Of a stretch of 46,149 bases of DNA, positions 18,607 through 28,982 are shown piece after piece. Under the pieces are notes generated by a model that worked only from the letters and a program-made list of their open reading frames with translations, did no database searches and had not been told where the DNA came from. Position 1 is the first letter of the stretch. Every line of letters begins with the position of its first letter. Both the position numbers and the translations under genes were made by a program. Origin of the DNA: Armatimonadetes bacterium JP3_11 (GTDB taxonomy: Bacteria; Armatimonadota; Fimbriimonadia; Fimbriimonadales; GBS-DC). The stretch covers positions 1 through 46,149 of the forward strand of contig NKPV01000005.1 of NCBI GenBank assembly GCA_002254605.1, written 5' to 3'.

Positions 18607-18822
18607 ACGGGCGAGACGATTTACTACTGGCGCGACTACCCCGACCCATTGACCTCCTATGTCCACCTCATGGAGCCAAACGGCAAGCAGAATGAGTACG
18701 AAACCGCACGCGAGGTTTTCGAGACTGTCATGGAGGGCATTCGGGGCACAGCAATCTGTCAAGGACAATGGCTGTGCCGTTTTCAGCCCTATGTGGGAAC
18801 TTTTGACAGCAAAGATGCGTAG
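18607..18822 (+). pseudogene. In-frame continuation of 18313-18606 beyond internal TAA
   Basis: Same frame, 71 sense codons to TAG 18820-18822: TGETIYYWRDYPDPLTSYVHLMEPNGKQNEYETAREVFETVMEGIRGTAICQGQWLCRFQPYVGTFDSKDA. Confidence 0.5.
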
Positions 18823-18834
18823 TACAGTATTGCG

Positions 18835-19455
18835 ATGAGTATCCACATTTACCATATCACCCATATCGAGAACTTGGTAAACATTGTGAAGGAGGGACGT
18901 TTGTATTGTGATGTACGCGCCGCACAATACATGTCGCATAGCATTGCGTACTCCCACCTAAAGCGGAAGCGTAAGCAAAGAGCGGTGCCGATAGAGCCGA
19001 AAGGTACCCTTGCGAACTATGTACCGTTTTATTTTGCGCCGCGCTCGCCGATGCTCTACGCCATCCACACGGGCTATGTACGCAACGGACTCTCTCAAAC
19101 CGAAATCATCTACCTGGTGACTTCGGTGGAGGCGGTGGCGCGCCAAGGCAAGCCATTCGTGTTTACCGACCGCCATCCCTTAAGTATCTCCGCCCGATTC
19201 TCGAACGACTTGAGCCACCTGGACCACTATGTGGACTGGAATGTGATGCGTTCTGAATATTGGTGTGATAGTCCGAACCATCCAGACCGCAAAAGCCGTC
19301 GTCAAGCGGAGTTTCTGGTGTACCAGCAACTGGAGTGGCATCTGATTGAACAGATTGGCGTGTACGACTCGACTCGCCTCGATGCGGTGCTGCAACTACT
19401 GCGCCATGCCACCCATCAGCCACCTGTAGCGGTGCGGCGGGATTGGTACTACTAA
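18835..19455 (+). CDS. darT: DarT-type ssDNA ADP-ribosyltransferase toxin (DUF4433)
   Basis: YHITHIENLVNIVKEGRLYCD...VPFYFAPRSPMLYAIHTGYV...SDxxHLDHYVDWNVMRSEYW-like segment (NDLSHLDHYVDWNVMRSEYWCD), RKSRRQAEFLVYQQ with putative catalytic Glu. Confidence 0.93.
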   Translation: MSIHIYHITHIENLVNIVKEGRLYCDVRAAQYMSHSIAYSHLKRKRKQRAVPIEPKGTLANYVPFYFAPRSPMLYAIHTGYVRNGLSQTEIIYLVTSVEAVARQGKPFVFTDRHPLSISARFSNDLSHLDHYVDWNVMRSEYWCDSPNHPDRKSRRQAEFLVYQQLEWHLIEQIGVYDSTRLDAVLQLLRHATHQPPVAVRRDWYY

Positions 19456-19473
19456 TCGAGGTATCCTACAATC

Positions 19474-20427
19474 ATGGAGGGTATGCGCGTGATTCGGATT
19501 CAACGGGGCGATTTGTTTCACTCCAGCGCGGAGGCGTTGGTCAACACCGTCAATACTCAGGGCTTGATGGGTAAAGGACTCGCCTACGAGTTCAAAAAAC
19601 GCTTCCCAGAAAATCACAAGCGTTATGAGGAAGCCTGCAAAAACGGAGAAGTGCAGATTGGGAAAGTACTGGTGGTCGAGACAGGACAGCTGCAACCGCA
19701 ATTTATCATCAATTTCCCCACGAAAAAGCATTGGCGCCACAAGTCAAAACTGGAGTACATCCGCGAAGGTTTAGAAGATTTGGTGCGGGTAGTCAAAGAG
19801 CGCGGGATACATTCCATCGCCATTCCGCCTTTAGGCTGCGGTCAGGGTGGTTTGCGCTGGGAAGAGGTGAAATCGCTTATCGAACAGGCATTCGCCGGGT
19901 TGCCCGATGTGGAAGTGGAGCTGTATGAGCCGTCAACGCCAGCGCTGGAACCTATCTATGCAGGGATGCTGCGCCTTGTGGAAATCTACAGCGAGATGAG
20001 CCCCGCGCTTACCGAACAGGAACTGAAAGCCCTCGCAGAGGTGTGGCTGATGATGGTGGGCAACTTGCTCCCCGAATCAAACCCGCCAGAATCGGGCAAA
20101 CCCACTAAGCGCAGGAAAGGGCTTACGCCCAACAAACTCAAAGAACATCTGGTACGCGCACCGCTGCTGGATAAACAGTTCTTTGGCAGAATCCCTGTGT
20201 ACGGTCTCAAATCGGCTGACCTGCGCGATGAAGTTCAACGCGTTCTGGAATCATATCCCGAATGGAACGCGCGTGTGGAACAGACGCTCAAATTGCTGGA
20301 GGGGTGCGACAGTCTCGCGGCGTTGGAAGCGCTCCAGCATGCACTCGAAATTTACCGGAACCCCGTACAGCGGCGCTATTTTCCTCCTCTCTGGAAACAT
20401 GTCCATGAGCAGCTAAAAAGCAGGTAG
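19474..20427 (+). CDS. darG: DarG-type macrodomain ADP-ribosylglycohydrolase antitoxin
   Basis: IQRGDLFHSSAEALVNTVNTQGLMGKGLAYEFKKRFPENHKRYEEAC...GIHSIAIPPLGCGQGGLRW; directly downstream of darT. Confidence 0.93.
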   Translation: MEGMRVIRIQRGDLFHSSAEALVNTVNTQGLMGKGLAYEFKKRFPENHKRYEEACKNGEVQIGKVLVVETGQLQPQFIINFPTKKHWRHKSKLEYIREGLEDLVRVVKERGIHSIAIPPLGCGQGGLRWEEVKSLIEQAFAGLPDVEVELYEPSTPALEPIYAGMLRLVEIYSEMSPALTEQELKALAEVWLMMVGNLLPESNPPESGKPTKRRKGLTPNKLKEHLVRAPLLDKQFFGRIPVYGLKSADLRDEVQRVLESYPEWNARVEQTLKLLEGCDSLAALEALQHALEIYRNPVQRRYFPPLWKHVHEQLKSR

Positions 20428-20437
20428 AATCGTTTTG

Positions 20438-20854
20438 ATGGAGAAAATCCCGCGCATCGTGGTCGCCAAAGTGGGCTTAGACGGGCACGATCGGGGCGCG
20501 AAAGTGGTGGCGCGTGCCCTGCGCGACGCTGGCTTCGAGGTGATTTACACAGGGCTGCGCCGCACGCCCGATGAAGTGGCACAAATCGCCATCCAAGAAG
20601 ACGCCGACATCGTAGCGATTAGTATCCTCTCGGGGGCACATATGACGCTCGTGCCCAAAGTGATGGAAGCCCTCAAGCAACGCAACGCCGAAGATATCCT
20701 CGTGATTGCAGGCGGCACCATCCCCGACGACGACGCGGAGCAGCTCAAAGCGATGGGCGTGAAAGGCGTCTACCCGCCAGGCACGCTTATCGAAGACTTC
20801 GTGGCGGATATCCGGCGCATGTTGGCAGAGCGCGACGCGAAGGGAGCGTCCTAA
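20438..20854 (+). CDS. Methylmalonyl-CoA mutase small/C-terminal (cobalamin-binding) subunit
   Basis: RIVVAKVGLDGHDRGAKVVARALRDAGFEVIYTGLRRTPDEVAQIAIQEDADIVAISILSGAH (DxHxxG B12 motif). Confidence 0.95.
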   Translation: MEKIPRIVVAKVGLDGHDRGAKVVARALRDAGFEVIYTGLRRTPDEVAQIAIQEDADIVAISILSGAHMTLVPKVMEALKQRNAEDILVIAGGTIPDDDAEQLKAMGVKGVYPPGTLIEDFVADIRRMLAERDAKGAS

Positions 20855-21927
20855 CCTGAGACAACTGCAGGCGCGCCCGTGTCGCCTACGCGCTCAATCG
20901 CAGTACGCATCACGGCTTCACTGGGCGCGCGACTGCGCAGATGCTGCTCGCACATACGAAACGGGTAAAGCAACCGATCATAGCGTGGGTCGGGCAAGCT
21001 CAGCGGGCGCGTCTCTTGGAGCAACCACGCGGAGATTGTATCCGCCCACTCCCGCGTGTCATCCGGACTTGTGAGTACAGGCGTCTCAACGCGCACCAAA
21101 CCATAAGTAGGCGATGCCCCCGCCTGCCAGCGCAACCGCAGATACCAGCTATACACCTCGCTCTGACCCGCACGCATAGGGCGAAACACACTACTGCGAT
21201 AGCCCGCAGGCATATTCAGCACTTGCAGCATCCAGTTAATTTCTAAGTAGCTCGTGCGATGCGATTTGGACACGCCCACCACCTGCACCAGTTGGCGCCG
21301 CTCAAGCGCACTCATCAGGTCGGCAATCGAGCCGTCCACCAGCAACCAGTCCGAAGAGTTGGGCGACTGGCGCTCAATCCACTGCAGGGCGAGTTTGCGT
21401 TCCAACTGGTCGCGCACACGGGCGACTGTCGCCCCAGCGCGCACCAGCATCGTCGCAAAGGAGGTCTTTTCCAGCTCCCGCGCCTCCAGGGAGTCGTAGA
21501 CCGTAATCCCCGCGCGTTTGAATTTGCGTGCATCAAAAGCCTTCAGCGGTAGGTAGAGCGCCTCTTCCGCTTCGGTGAGTTCCGCCACAGGGTGCAACGC
21601 GCAATCGCGCCGCTCTAAGACCATCGCCGCCACATAGCCGTAAACCACCGGGAGTAGCCCTTTGTCGGTCTGCTGATAATAGAGCAGGTGAGAGTGTTGA
21701 ATGCCATCAATAAAGTGCGTGAACTGTGTCGGTTCGTTGAGGGAAGGCACGGGAAATACCCCGAACTCCTTGCGATCAGGTTCGGGCACCAGCTGGGCGC
21801 GACTGAAGCCACCCTCCTCTTCGGGCGGTTCAATCGTGTCTTCGGTGCTGACACGGCGCACCACCTGCACGCCTTCAGGGTTCTCGCGCAGAAACTGAAC
21901 AACTCGCTGCAGAAAGGGCGTCATCAT
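20851..21927 (-). CDS. NurA-like nuclease domain protein
   Basis: FIDGIQHSHLLYY...WLLVDGSIADL...VGVSKSHRTSYL...VYSWYLRLRWQ... arrangement resembles NurA. Confidence 0.6.
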   Translation of the reverse strand: MMTPFLQRVVQFLRENPEGVQVVRRVSTEDTIEPPEEEGGFSRAQLVPEPDRKEFGVFPVPSLNEPTQFTHFIDGIQHSHLLYYQQTDKGLLPVVYGYVAAMVLERRDCALHPVAELTEAEEALYLPLKAFDARKFKRAGITVYDSLEARELEKTSFATMLVRAGATVARVRDQLERKLALQWIERQSPNSSDWLLVDGSIADLMSALERRQLVQVVGVSKSHRTSYLEINWMLQVLNMPAGYRSSVFRPMRAGQSEVYSWYLRLRWQAGASPTYGLVRVETPVLTSPDDTREWADTISAWLLQETRPLSLPDPRYDRLLYPFRMCEQHLRSRAPSEAVMRTAIERVGDTGAPAVVSG

Positions 21928-22037
21928 CTTGTATATTCGCGCTCTCCGTCATAAATCCTGTTCATTGTGCTGCTTACTCTCGGCACGGATATTGACCCGG
22001 TCGGGTACAATATGTTGCTTCGCAGGAGGTACACGCT

Positions 22038-22736
22038 ATGAGAGGAAAAATACCGATTCTGAGCCGATGGATGCTGCCTGCACTCGTGTTTGCCCTCTGC
22101 GCTTGCCAATCGCAATCGATAGAACAGTCACGGGCAGACGCTGAAACGGTCCCCACGGCAGTGCAGGACTCTCCACAAGAGCCAGCACGCCCTAACGAAG
22201 AGAAGAAGGAGACCACCGTGAGCCAAACCCAACAGCAAGCCAAAGTCGCCTATGTGAAGATGACCATCAAAGACAAGGGCGACCTGATTATCGAGTTAGA
22301 CCTGAAAGAAGCCCCCAAAACCAGCGAGAACTTCCTGAATCTGGTCAAAGAAAAGTTCTATGACGGAATTCGTTTCCATCGCGTGGTGCCGGATTTCGTG
22401 ATTCAGGCAGGCGACCCGCAGTCTAAAACGCTGCCGATGGGACACCCGCAGCTGGGCACAGGCGGCTCGGGCAAAAATATTAAATTCGAACCGAACAATC
22501 TGAAACATAAGCGCGGCGCAATCGGCATGGCACGCGCCCAAGACCCCGACAGCGCAAGCAGCCAGTTCTATATCTGCCTGAAAGACCTTCCGCAGTTGGA
22601 CGGCAACTATGTCATCTTCGGGCGCGTGGTGGAAGGAATAGAGATTATCGACCAAGTACGAGTCGGCGATACAATTGAGAAAGCCGTCGTGCTGGAGAAG
22701 TGGGAGCCGAAAAAAGCCACTCTCCCGTCTAACTAA
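22038..22736 (+). CDS. Cyclophilin-type peptidyl-prolyl cis-trans isomerase, probable lipoprotein
   Basis: Lipobox-like LCAC; IELDLKEAPKTSENFLNLVKEKFYDGIRFHRVVPDFVIQAGDP...; SD AGGAGGT. Confidence 0.95.
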   Translation: MRGKIPILSRWMLPALVFALCACQSQSIEQSRADAETVPTAVQDSPQEPARPNEEKKETTVSQTQQQAKVAYVKMTIKDKGDLIIELDLKEAPKTSENFLNLVKEKFYDGIRFHRVVPDFVIQAGDPQSKTLPMGHPQLGTGGSGKNIKFEPNNLKHKRGAIGMARAQDPDSASSQFYICLKDLPQLDGNYVIFGRVVEGIEIIDQVRVGDTIEKAVVLEKWEPKKATLPSN

Positions 22737-22757
22737 TCCAGAGGCGAGGGACAAGCT

Positions 22758-23228
22758 ATGGTTGATGACGCGCTGGCAACCGAAGTGATTCTGGAGGCGG
22801 AAGCGATTCTGGAGGCGTCCGACACACCCGTACAAGAGCGCCTCCAGAACCTTATGCAGTATCTCCACGACCGTTTGCCCCACTTCCACTGGGTGGGTAT
22901 CTACTGGCTCAAAGGCAATGAGTTAGTGTTGGGACCCTATGTCGGTTCGCCGACCGAGCATGTGCGCATTCCTGTGGGGCGCGGCGTGTGTGGAACCGCT
23001 GTCGCCGAGAATATGAACCAAATTGTCGAAGATGTGCGCACGCTGGAGAACTACCTTGCGTGCAACCTGGAGACGCGCTCTGAAATCGTGGTTCTAATCC
23101 GCTGCCCCAACAGCGGCAAGATTCTTGGTCAGATCGATGTGGACGGTACGGAAGTAGGAGCGTTTGATGAGTCGGACGAGGCAATGCTGGAGGTCATCGC
23201 GGAGCGAATCGCCCGACTGGTTGTATAG
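22758..23228 (+). CDS. GAF-domain protein related to free methionine-(R)-sulfoxide reductase
   Basis: HWVGIYWLKGNELVLGPYVGSPTEHVRIPVGRGVCGTAVAENMNQIVEDVRTLENYLACNLETRSEIVVLI; two of the three usual Cys retained. Confidence 0.8.
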   Translation: MVDDALATEVILEAEAILEASDTPVQERLQNLMQYLHDRLPHFHWVGIYWLKGNELVLGPYVGSPTEHVRIPVGRGVCGTAVAENMNQIVEDVRTLENYLACNLETRSEIVVLIRCPNSGKILGQIDVDGTEVGAFDESDEAMLEVIAERIARLVV

Positions 23229-23293
23229 ATTGCACTGAACAGACGGTATGGCATCCCTCGGGGTTTCTGGCTCGCAAAAATTTCAGTGATCTT

Positions 23294-23338
23294 ACCCTCA
23301 CCCCCATCCCCTCTCCCACCGCGTGGGAAGAAGGGGGG
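23294..23338. repeat. Intergenic C-rich/G-rich imperfect hairpin element
   Basis: accctcacccccatcccctctcccaccgcgtgggaagaagggggg; arms CTCTCCCAC / GTGGGAAGAAG. Confidence 0.45.
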
Positions 23339-23469
23339 CTCACTCCTGTCCCTTGCACGCTGTGAGAGATAGGTTGCGATTAGCATCCTCTGTGTTTCCC
23401 TCTGCGTTTGTGGAGGGTTGGGAGGGGTTAACTTTCAGCCGCCGCAGCACCGAGAAGCCGATATCCCTG

Positions 23470-23499
23470 TTGACTCCAGTGCCTCGAATGTGTCATAAT
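23470..23499 (+). promoter_or_regulatory. Sigma70-type promoter of sufD
   Basis: TTGACT (23470-23475) - 18 bp - CATAAT (23494-23499), then SD CAGGAGG before ATG 23533. Confidence 0.55.
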
Positions 23500-23532
23500 T
23501 TAGCCACGCTAAGTATTCAGGAGGTTATGCGA

Positions 23533-24912
23533 ATGACAACAGAGGTTCTTAAAGAGGTTCCACCGGGCTTGACGCGCGAACGGATTGAGCAACAGGCACG
23601 CGCTCTGGGGGAACCCGAATGGCATATTCAGCAACGCTTGGAAGCCTTTGATCGATTTCTGCGACTGCCACTTCCCTCGCCAAAGCAAGAGGACTGGCGC
23701 TATACCGATATAACTACTTTACATTTAGACGATTATCCTGCCGTAGCGTGGAGCGACGCCCCACGCGGCGACGCGCCGACGCAAATGCCTGCCTTCTTGA
23801 CTGAGAATCCCGTTGTACAGGTGTATCATCGTGCGGGTTTCGGTTTCGAGGCGCATATCCCCGACGCACTGCGCGAGCAGGGCGTGCAGGTGCGCAATCT
23901 GCACGAGGTGCTGACACAGAACCCGGAGCTGCTGGAGCGGGATTTGGGACGCCTTGCGCCTATCCCCGGCGATAAACTCACCGCCCTCCACACAGCGGCG
24001 TGGGACAGCGGACTGTATGTCTTCATCCCGCGCAATGTGCAAGTAGAAGGCGTGATGGAGATTGTCCATTGGTTCGAAACGCCTGGGTTGCACCTACCGC
24101 ATACAGTCATCGTCTGCGAGACGGGCAGCGCCGCGAACATTGTCCAGTCATTTTTCTCGCCAGAGGGCGTGTCGGTGTTCGTGTTGGGCGCGGTGGAGGT
24201 CTTCAACAAGCCCAACAGCGAGCTGCGTCATACGCTCATGCAGCGTATGGGGCGTGAAAGCCTGTTCATCAGCAGCATCGACTATGAGCAGCAGCGTGAT
24301 TCGCGCGTGCTGTCGCTGAATGTGGGGCTGGGCGCGAAGTTGGGGCGTACCGTGTTGCAGCACTTGATGACTGAGCCAGGCGCGGAAGCGCGTCCGCTGG
24401 GGCTGTTCTTCGGCGACGGCAAGCAACATCTGGACTTCCGCACTCTCCAGGATCATCGGGTAGGCAACACACGCAGCGATTTGCTCTACAAAGGCGTGCT
24501 GCACGACGAGGCGGTCTCGGTCTTCTCGGGGCTGATTCGAGTGCATCCCAAGGCGCAGCATACCGACGCCTATCAGGCGAACCGCAATCTGCTGCTCAGC
24601 GACGATGCACGGGCGTACACGATCCCGAACTTGGAGATCGGCGCGAACGAGGTGCGCTGCACGCACGGCGCGACGGTGGGTCCCGTGCAACCCGACGAGC
24701 TGTTTTACCTACGCTCGCGTGGGATTGACCCCGCCGCAGCGGAAGCACTGATTGTGATGGGCTTCTTCGAGGTCGTGCTGCGTGAAATCAAGCCGGCTGA
24801 CCTGCGCCTGTCTATCCAGAAACTGCTGGCAAGCAAACTCAAAGGCGAGGCGCCGCGCTACTTTATGGATTTGGCAGAGTTAGACGAGCAAATTATCGCT
24901 ACGAGCGCGTAA
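23533..24912 (+). CDS. sufD: Fe-S cluster assembly protein SufD
   Basis: LPLPSPKQEDWRYTDITTL...QDHRVGNTRSDLLYKGVLHDEAVSVFSGLIRVHPKAQHTDAYQANRNLLLSDDARAYTIPNLEIGANEVRCTHGATVGPVQPDELFYLRSRGI. Confidence 0.96.
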   Translation: MTTEVLKEVPPGLTRERIEQQARALGEPEWHIQQRLEAFDRFLRLPLPSPKQEDWRYTDITTLHLDDYPAVAWSDAPRGDAPTQMPAFLTENPVVQVYHRAGFGFEAHIPDALREQGVQVRNLHEVLTQNPELLERDLGRLAPIPGDKLTALHTAAWDSGLYVFIPRNVQVEGVMEIVHWFETPGLHLPHTVIVCETGSAANIVQSFFSPEGVSVFVLGAVEVFNKPNSELRHTLMQRMGRESLFISSIDYEQQRDSRVLSLNVGLGAKLGRTVLQHLMTEPGAEARPLGLFFGDGKQHLDFRTLQDHRVGNTRSDLLYKGVLHDEAVSVFSGLIRVHPKAQHTDAYQANRNLLLSDDARAYTIPNLEIGANEVRCTHGATVGPVQPDELFYLRSRGIDPAAAEALIVMGFFEVVLREIKPADLRLSIQKLLASKLKGEAPRYFMDLAELDEQIIATSA

Positions 24913-25075
24913 CATCGCAGGGTCAGCGCGCGGCGGTCGGGGGGCAAGTGAGACGCCTACGGCGTCATAACGCTCGAACCCCCATTTTGAGTGCTGCCTT
25001 CAGGAGGTCGCATCGGCGTTATTTTTCGCCATAATGCTCTCCGTCTGGGGCAGCAGGTACAATTTCCTGCAACCT

Positions 25076-25579
25076 ATGGACTGGCAAACCTTATTGGATT
25101 GGGCGCAGCACCCGCAGGTCGTGCTGGGTTTGGTCGTGGTAGTGGCGGCTCTGCTTGTCGCGAACCTTGTGCAGGCGTGGCGCTGGGGTAGATTCATGCG
25201 GCGCTGGAAGCAGTTGATGACACACTCCGAAGGTGGCTCGCTGGAGCATACCCTGTATGAGACCCTGCGCCGCGTGTCGCTGATGGAAGAGACGCTGAAG
25301 TCGCACGGGAACCACTTGGAACAGTTGCAGAGTCAAACGAATCGGTGTCTGCAGCGCGTGGGACTGGTGCGCTACGATGCATTCCCGGACATGGGCGGGC
25401 AGCAGAGTTTCGCGCTGGCAGTATTGAACGAGCACGGCGATGGCGTGGTCGTGAGCGGGATCCATAGCCGACAGGAGATGCGTGTGTACGCCAAGCCAAT
25501 CCAGAAACACGCATCGACCATCGGACTATCGGACGAGGAGCGACAGGCATTACGAGCGGCTACGCAGTCCCACGGGTAG
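25076..25579 (+). CDS. DUF4446 family protein
   Basis: TM N-terminus; QRVGLVRYDAFPDMGGQQSFALAVLNEHGDGVVVSGIHSRQEMRVYAKPIQKHASTIGLSDEERQAL. Confidence 0.9.
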   Translation: MDWQTLLDWAQHPQVVLGLVVVVAALLVANLVQAWRWGRFMRRWKQLMTHSEGGSLEHTLYETLRRVSLMEETLKSHGNHLEQLQSQTNRCLQRVGLVRYDAFPDMGGQQSFALAVLNEHGDGVVVSGIHSRQEMRVYAKPIQKHASTIGLSDEERQALRAATQSHG

Positions 25580-25640
25580 GCGTTATCCGTGCTGAACCCC
25601 GTGTGGATGGGCATGTCCACGCGACAAACGGCGGGAGGGT

Positions 25641-26274
25641 ATGCACACTTACGACTATAGCAGCGATGAGGTACTCATCGAGCGGTTCAAAGAGGGCGAC
25701 GAGCATGCGTTCGACCTGCTGGTGCGCCGCTACGAGCAGAAGGTGTACCAGCTCGCCTATCGCCTAACGAACAACCCCGACGATGCCGCCGATGTCGCTG
25801 CCGAAGCGTTCCTGCGCATGTATAACTCGCTCAAACGCTTCCGAGGCGATGCGCAACTCTCTACATGGCTCTATCGCGTGGTGAGCAATGTGTTTTTCGA
25901 TTTCCGCAAGCGAGAGTCCCGCCATCAACATCTGCCGCTGGAACTCCCGACCGAAGAGGGCGAGGAACCGATGGAGCTGCCAATTGAAGATGAGAGCGTG
26001 GATGTTATGGGGCACGCGCTCCAAGAGGAGCAACGGCGCGTGTTGATGGAGGTCATCCAGCAGCTACCCGAGTATCAGCGCGTTATGGTGGTGTTGTTTC
26101 ATATCGAAGAGCGTTCCTACGAGGAGATTGCGCAAATCTTGGGGCTACCGCTGGGCACGATTAAGTCGCGTCTCAATCGCGCCCGCAACGCCTTGCGCCA
26201 ACTGCTGGAGCCGTATCGGGAACTTTTTGGCGTGGAGACCAGTCCTACAGTTGGAACGCCACAGGAGGCGAGCG

Positions 26275-26285
<11 letters not shown>
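25641..26285 (+). CDS. RNA polymerase sigma factor, ECF/sigma-70 family
   Basis: DEHAFDLLVRRYEQKVYQLAYRLTNNPDDAADVAAEAFLRMYNSLKRFRGDAQLSTWLYRVVSNVFFDFRKRESR...ERSYEEIAQILGLPLGTIKSRLNRARNALRQLL. Confidence 0.96.
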
Positions 26286-28273
<1,988 letters not shown>

Positions 28274-28344
28274 CTAAACGAGGAGTCTCGCCGTTTGGAT
28301 ATAACTGCTATTTTGGAAGCTTAGGAGGCAGTTTAGGAACCATC

Positions 28345-28378
28345 CCTCGTAAGAGGCTATATAAACGCCTTATCGAGG
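28345..28378. repeat. Imperfect hairpin in cheW-methyltransferase intergenic region
   Basis: CCTCG TAAG a GGC tatataaac GCC TTAT CGAGG. Confidence 0.5.
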
Positions 28379-28406
28379 CTACTTTACAATCGAACTCAAC
28401 AGTCTT

Positions 28407-28459
28407 GGGAGCACGTGCTTTTGCGTTGGCGTGATACTGAACGAAAAAGCACGGCTCCC
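28407..28459. repeat. 15-bp inverted repeat with one bulge downstream of cheW
   Basis: GGGAGCaCGTGCTTTT (28407-28422) / AAAAGCACGGCTCCC (28445-28459). Confidence 0.6.
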
Positions 28460-28467
28460 GTAGGTCG

Positions 28468-28965
28468 TTACGCTGCCATCTGGCTCAAGGCGTCGATATC
28501 GAAAATCTCGCGCAGGTTGAGCAGGATAATCACACGCTCGCCGACCTGCACGACGCCGTTGAGGAACCGCTGGGTGGCTTCGGAGGCGATGGGCGGCGTC
28601 GGCTGTATCTGTTCCAGTGGGATGTCCATCACATCCGACACAGAGTCCAGCCGCAAGCCGAAGGTTTTATCGTTCACCTGCGCCACCACGACCACAGTGG
28701 ACTCTTCATTGGGTAGCGGAGGGAGCCCAAATCGGGTTCGGGCGTCAATCACCGCGATGATATTGCCGCGCAGGTTGATGACGCCCAGCACATAGTCGGG
28801 GGCGTTCGGTACGCGCGTCGCGGGGGTGTAGGTGCGAATCTCTTGTACCTGCAACAGCGGCACGCCATAGGTCTCGTTGCCAATCTGAAACACGAGGTAC
28901 TTTTCCGCGTTGACATCCGTCGTAGTTGTTTGCTGCGTGTCTATCGTCGGTTTCGTTAGAGTCAT
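28468..28965 (-). CDS. cheW: Chemotaxis coupling protein CheW
   Basis: EKYLVFQIGNETYGVPLLQVQEIRTYTPATRVPNAPDYVLGVINLRGNIIAVIDARTRFGLP. Confidence 0.95.
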   Translation of the reverse strand: MTLTKPTIDTQQTTTTDVNAEKYLVFQIGNETYGVPLLQVQEIRTYTPATRVPNAPDYVLGVINLRGNIIAVIDARTRFGLPPLPNEESTVVVVAQVNDKTFGLRLDSVSDVMDIPLEQIQPTPPIASEATQRFLNGVVQVGERVIILLNLREIFDIDALSQMAA

Positions 28966-28982
28966 TGCAGCCTCCTTCGTTG

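Noticed and set aside
24952-25040. Possible sufD terminator or small RNA (GACGCC-TAC-GGCGTC, GGCG...CGCC)
   Set aside because: Short stems without a T-tract; not distinguishable from chance in this GC-rich sequence.
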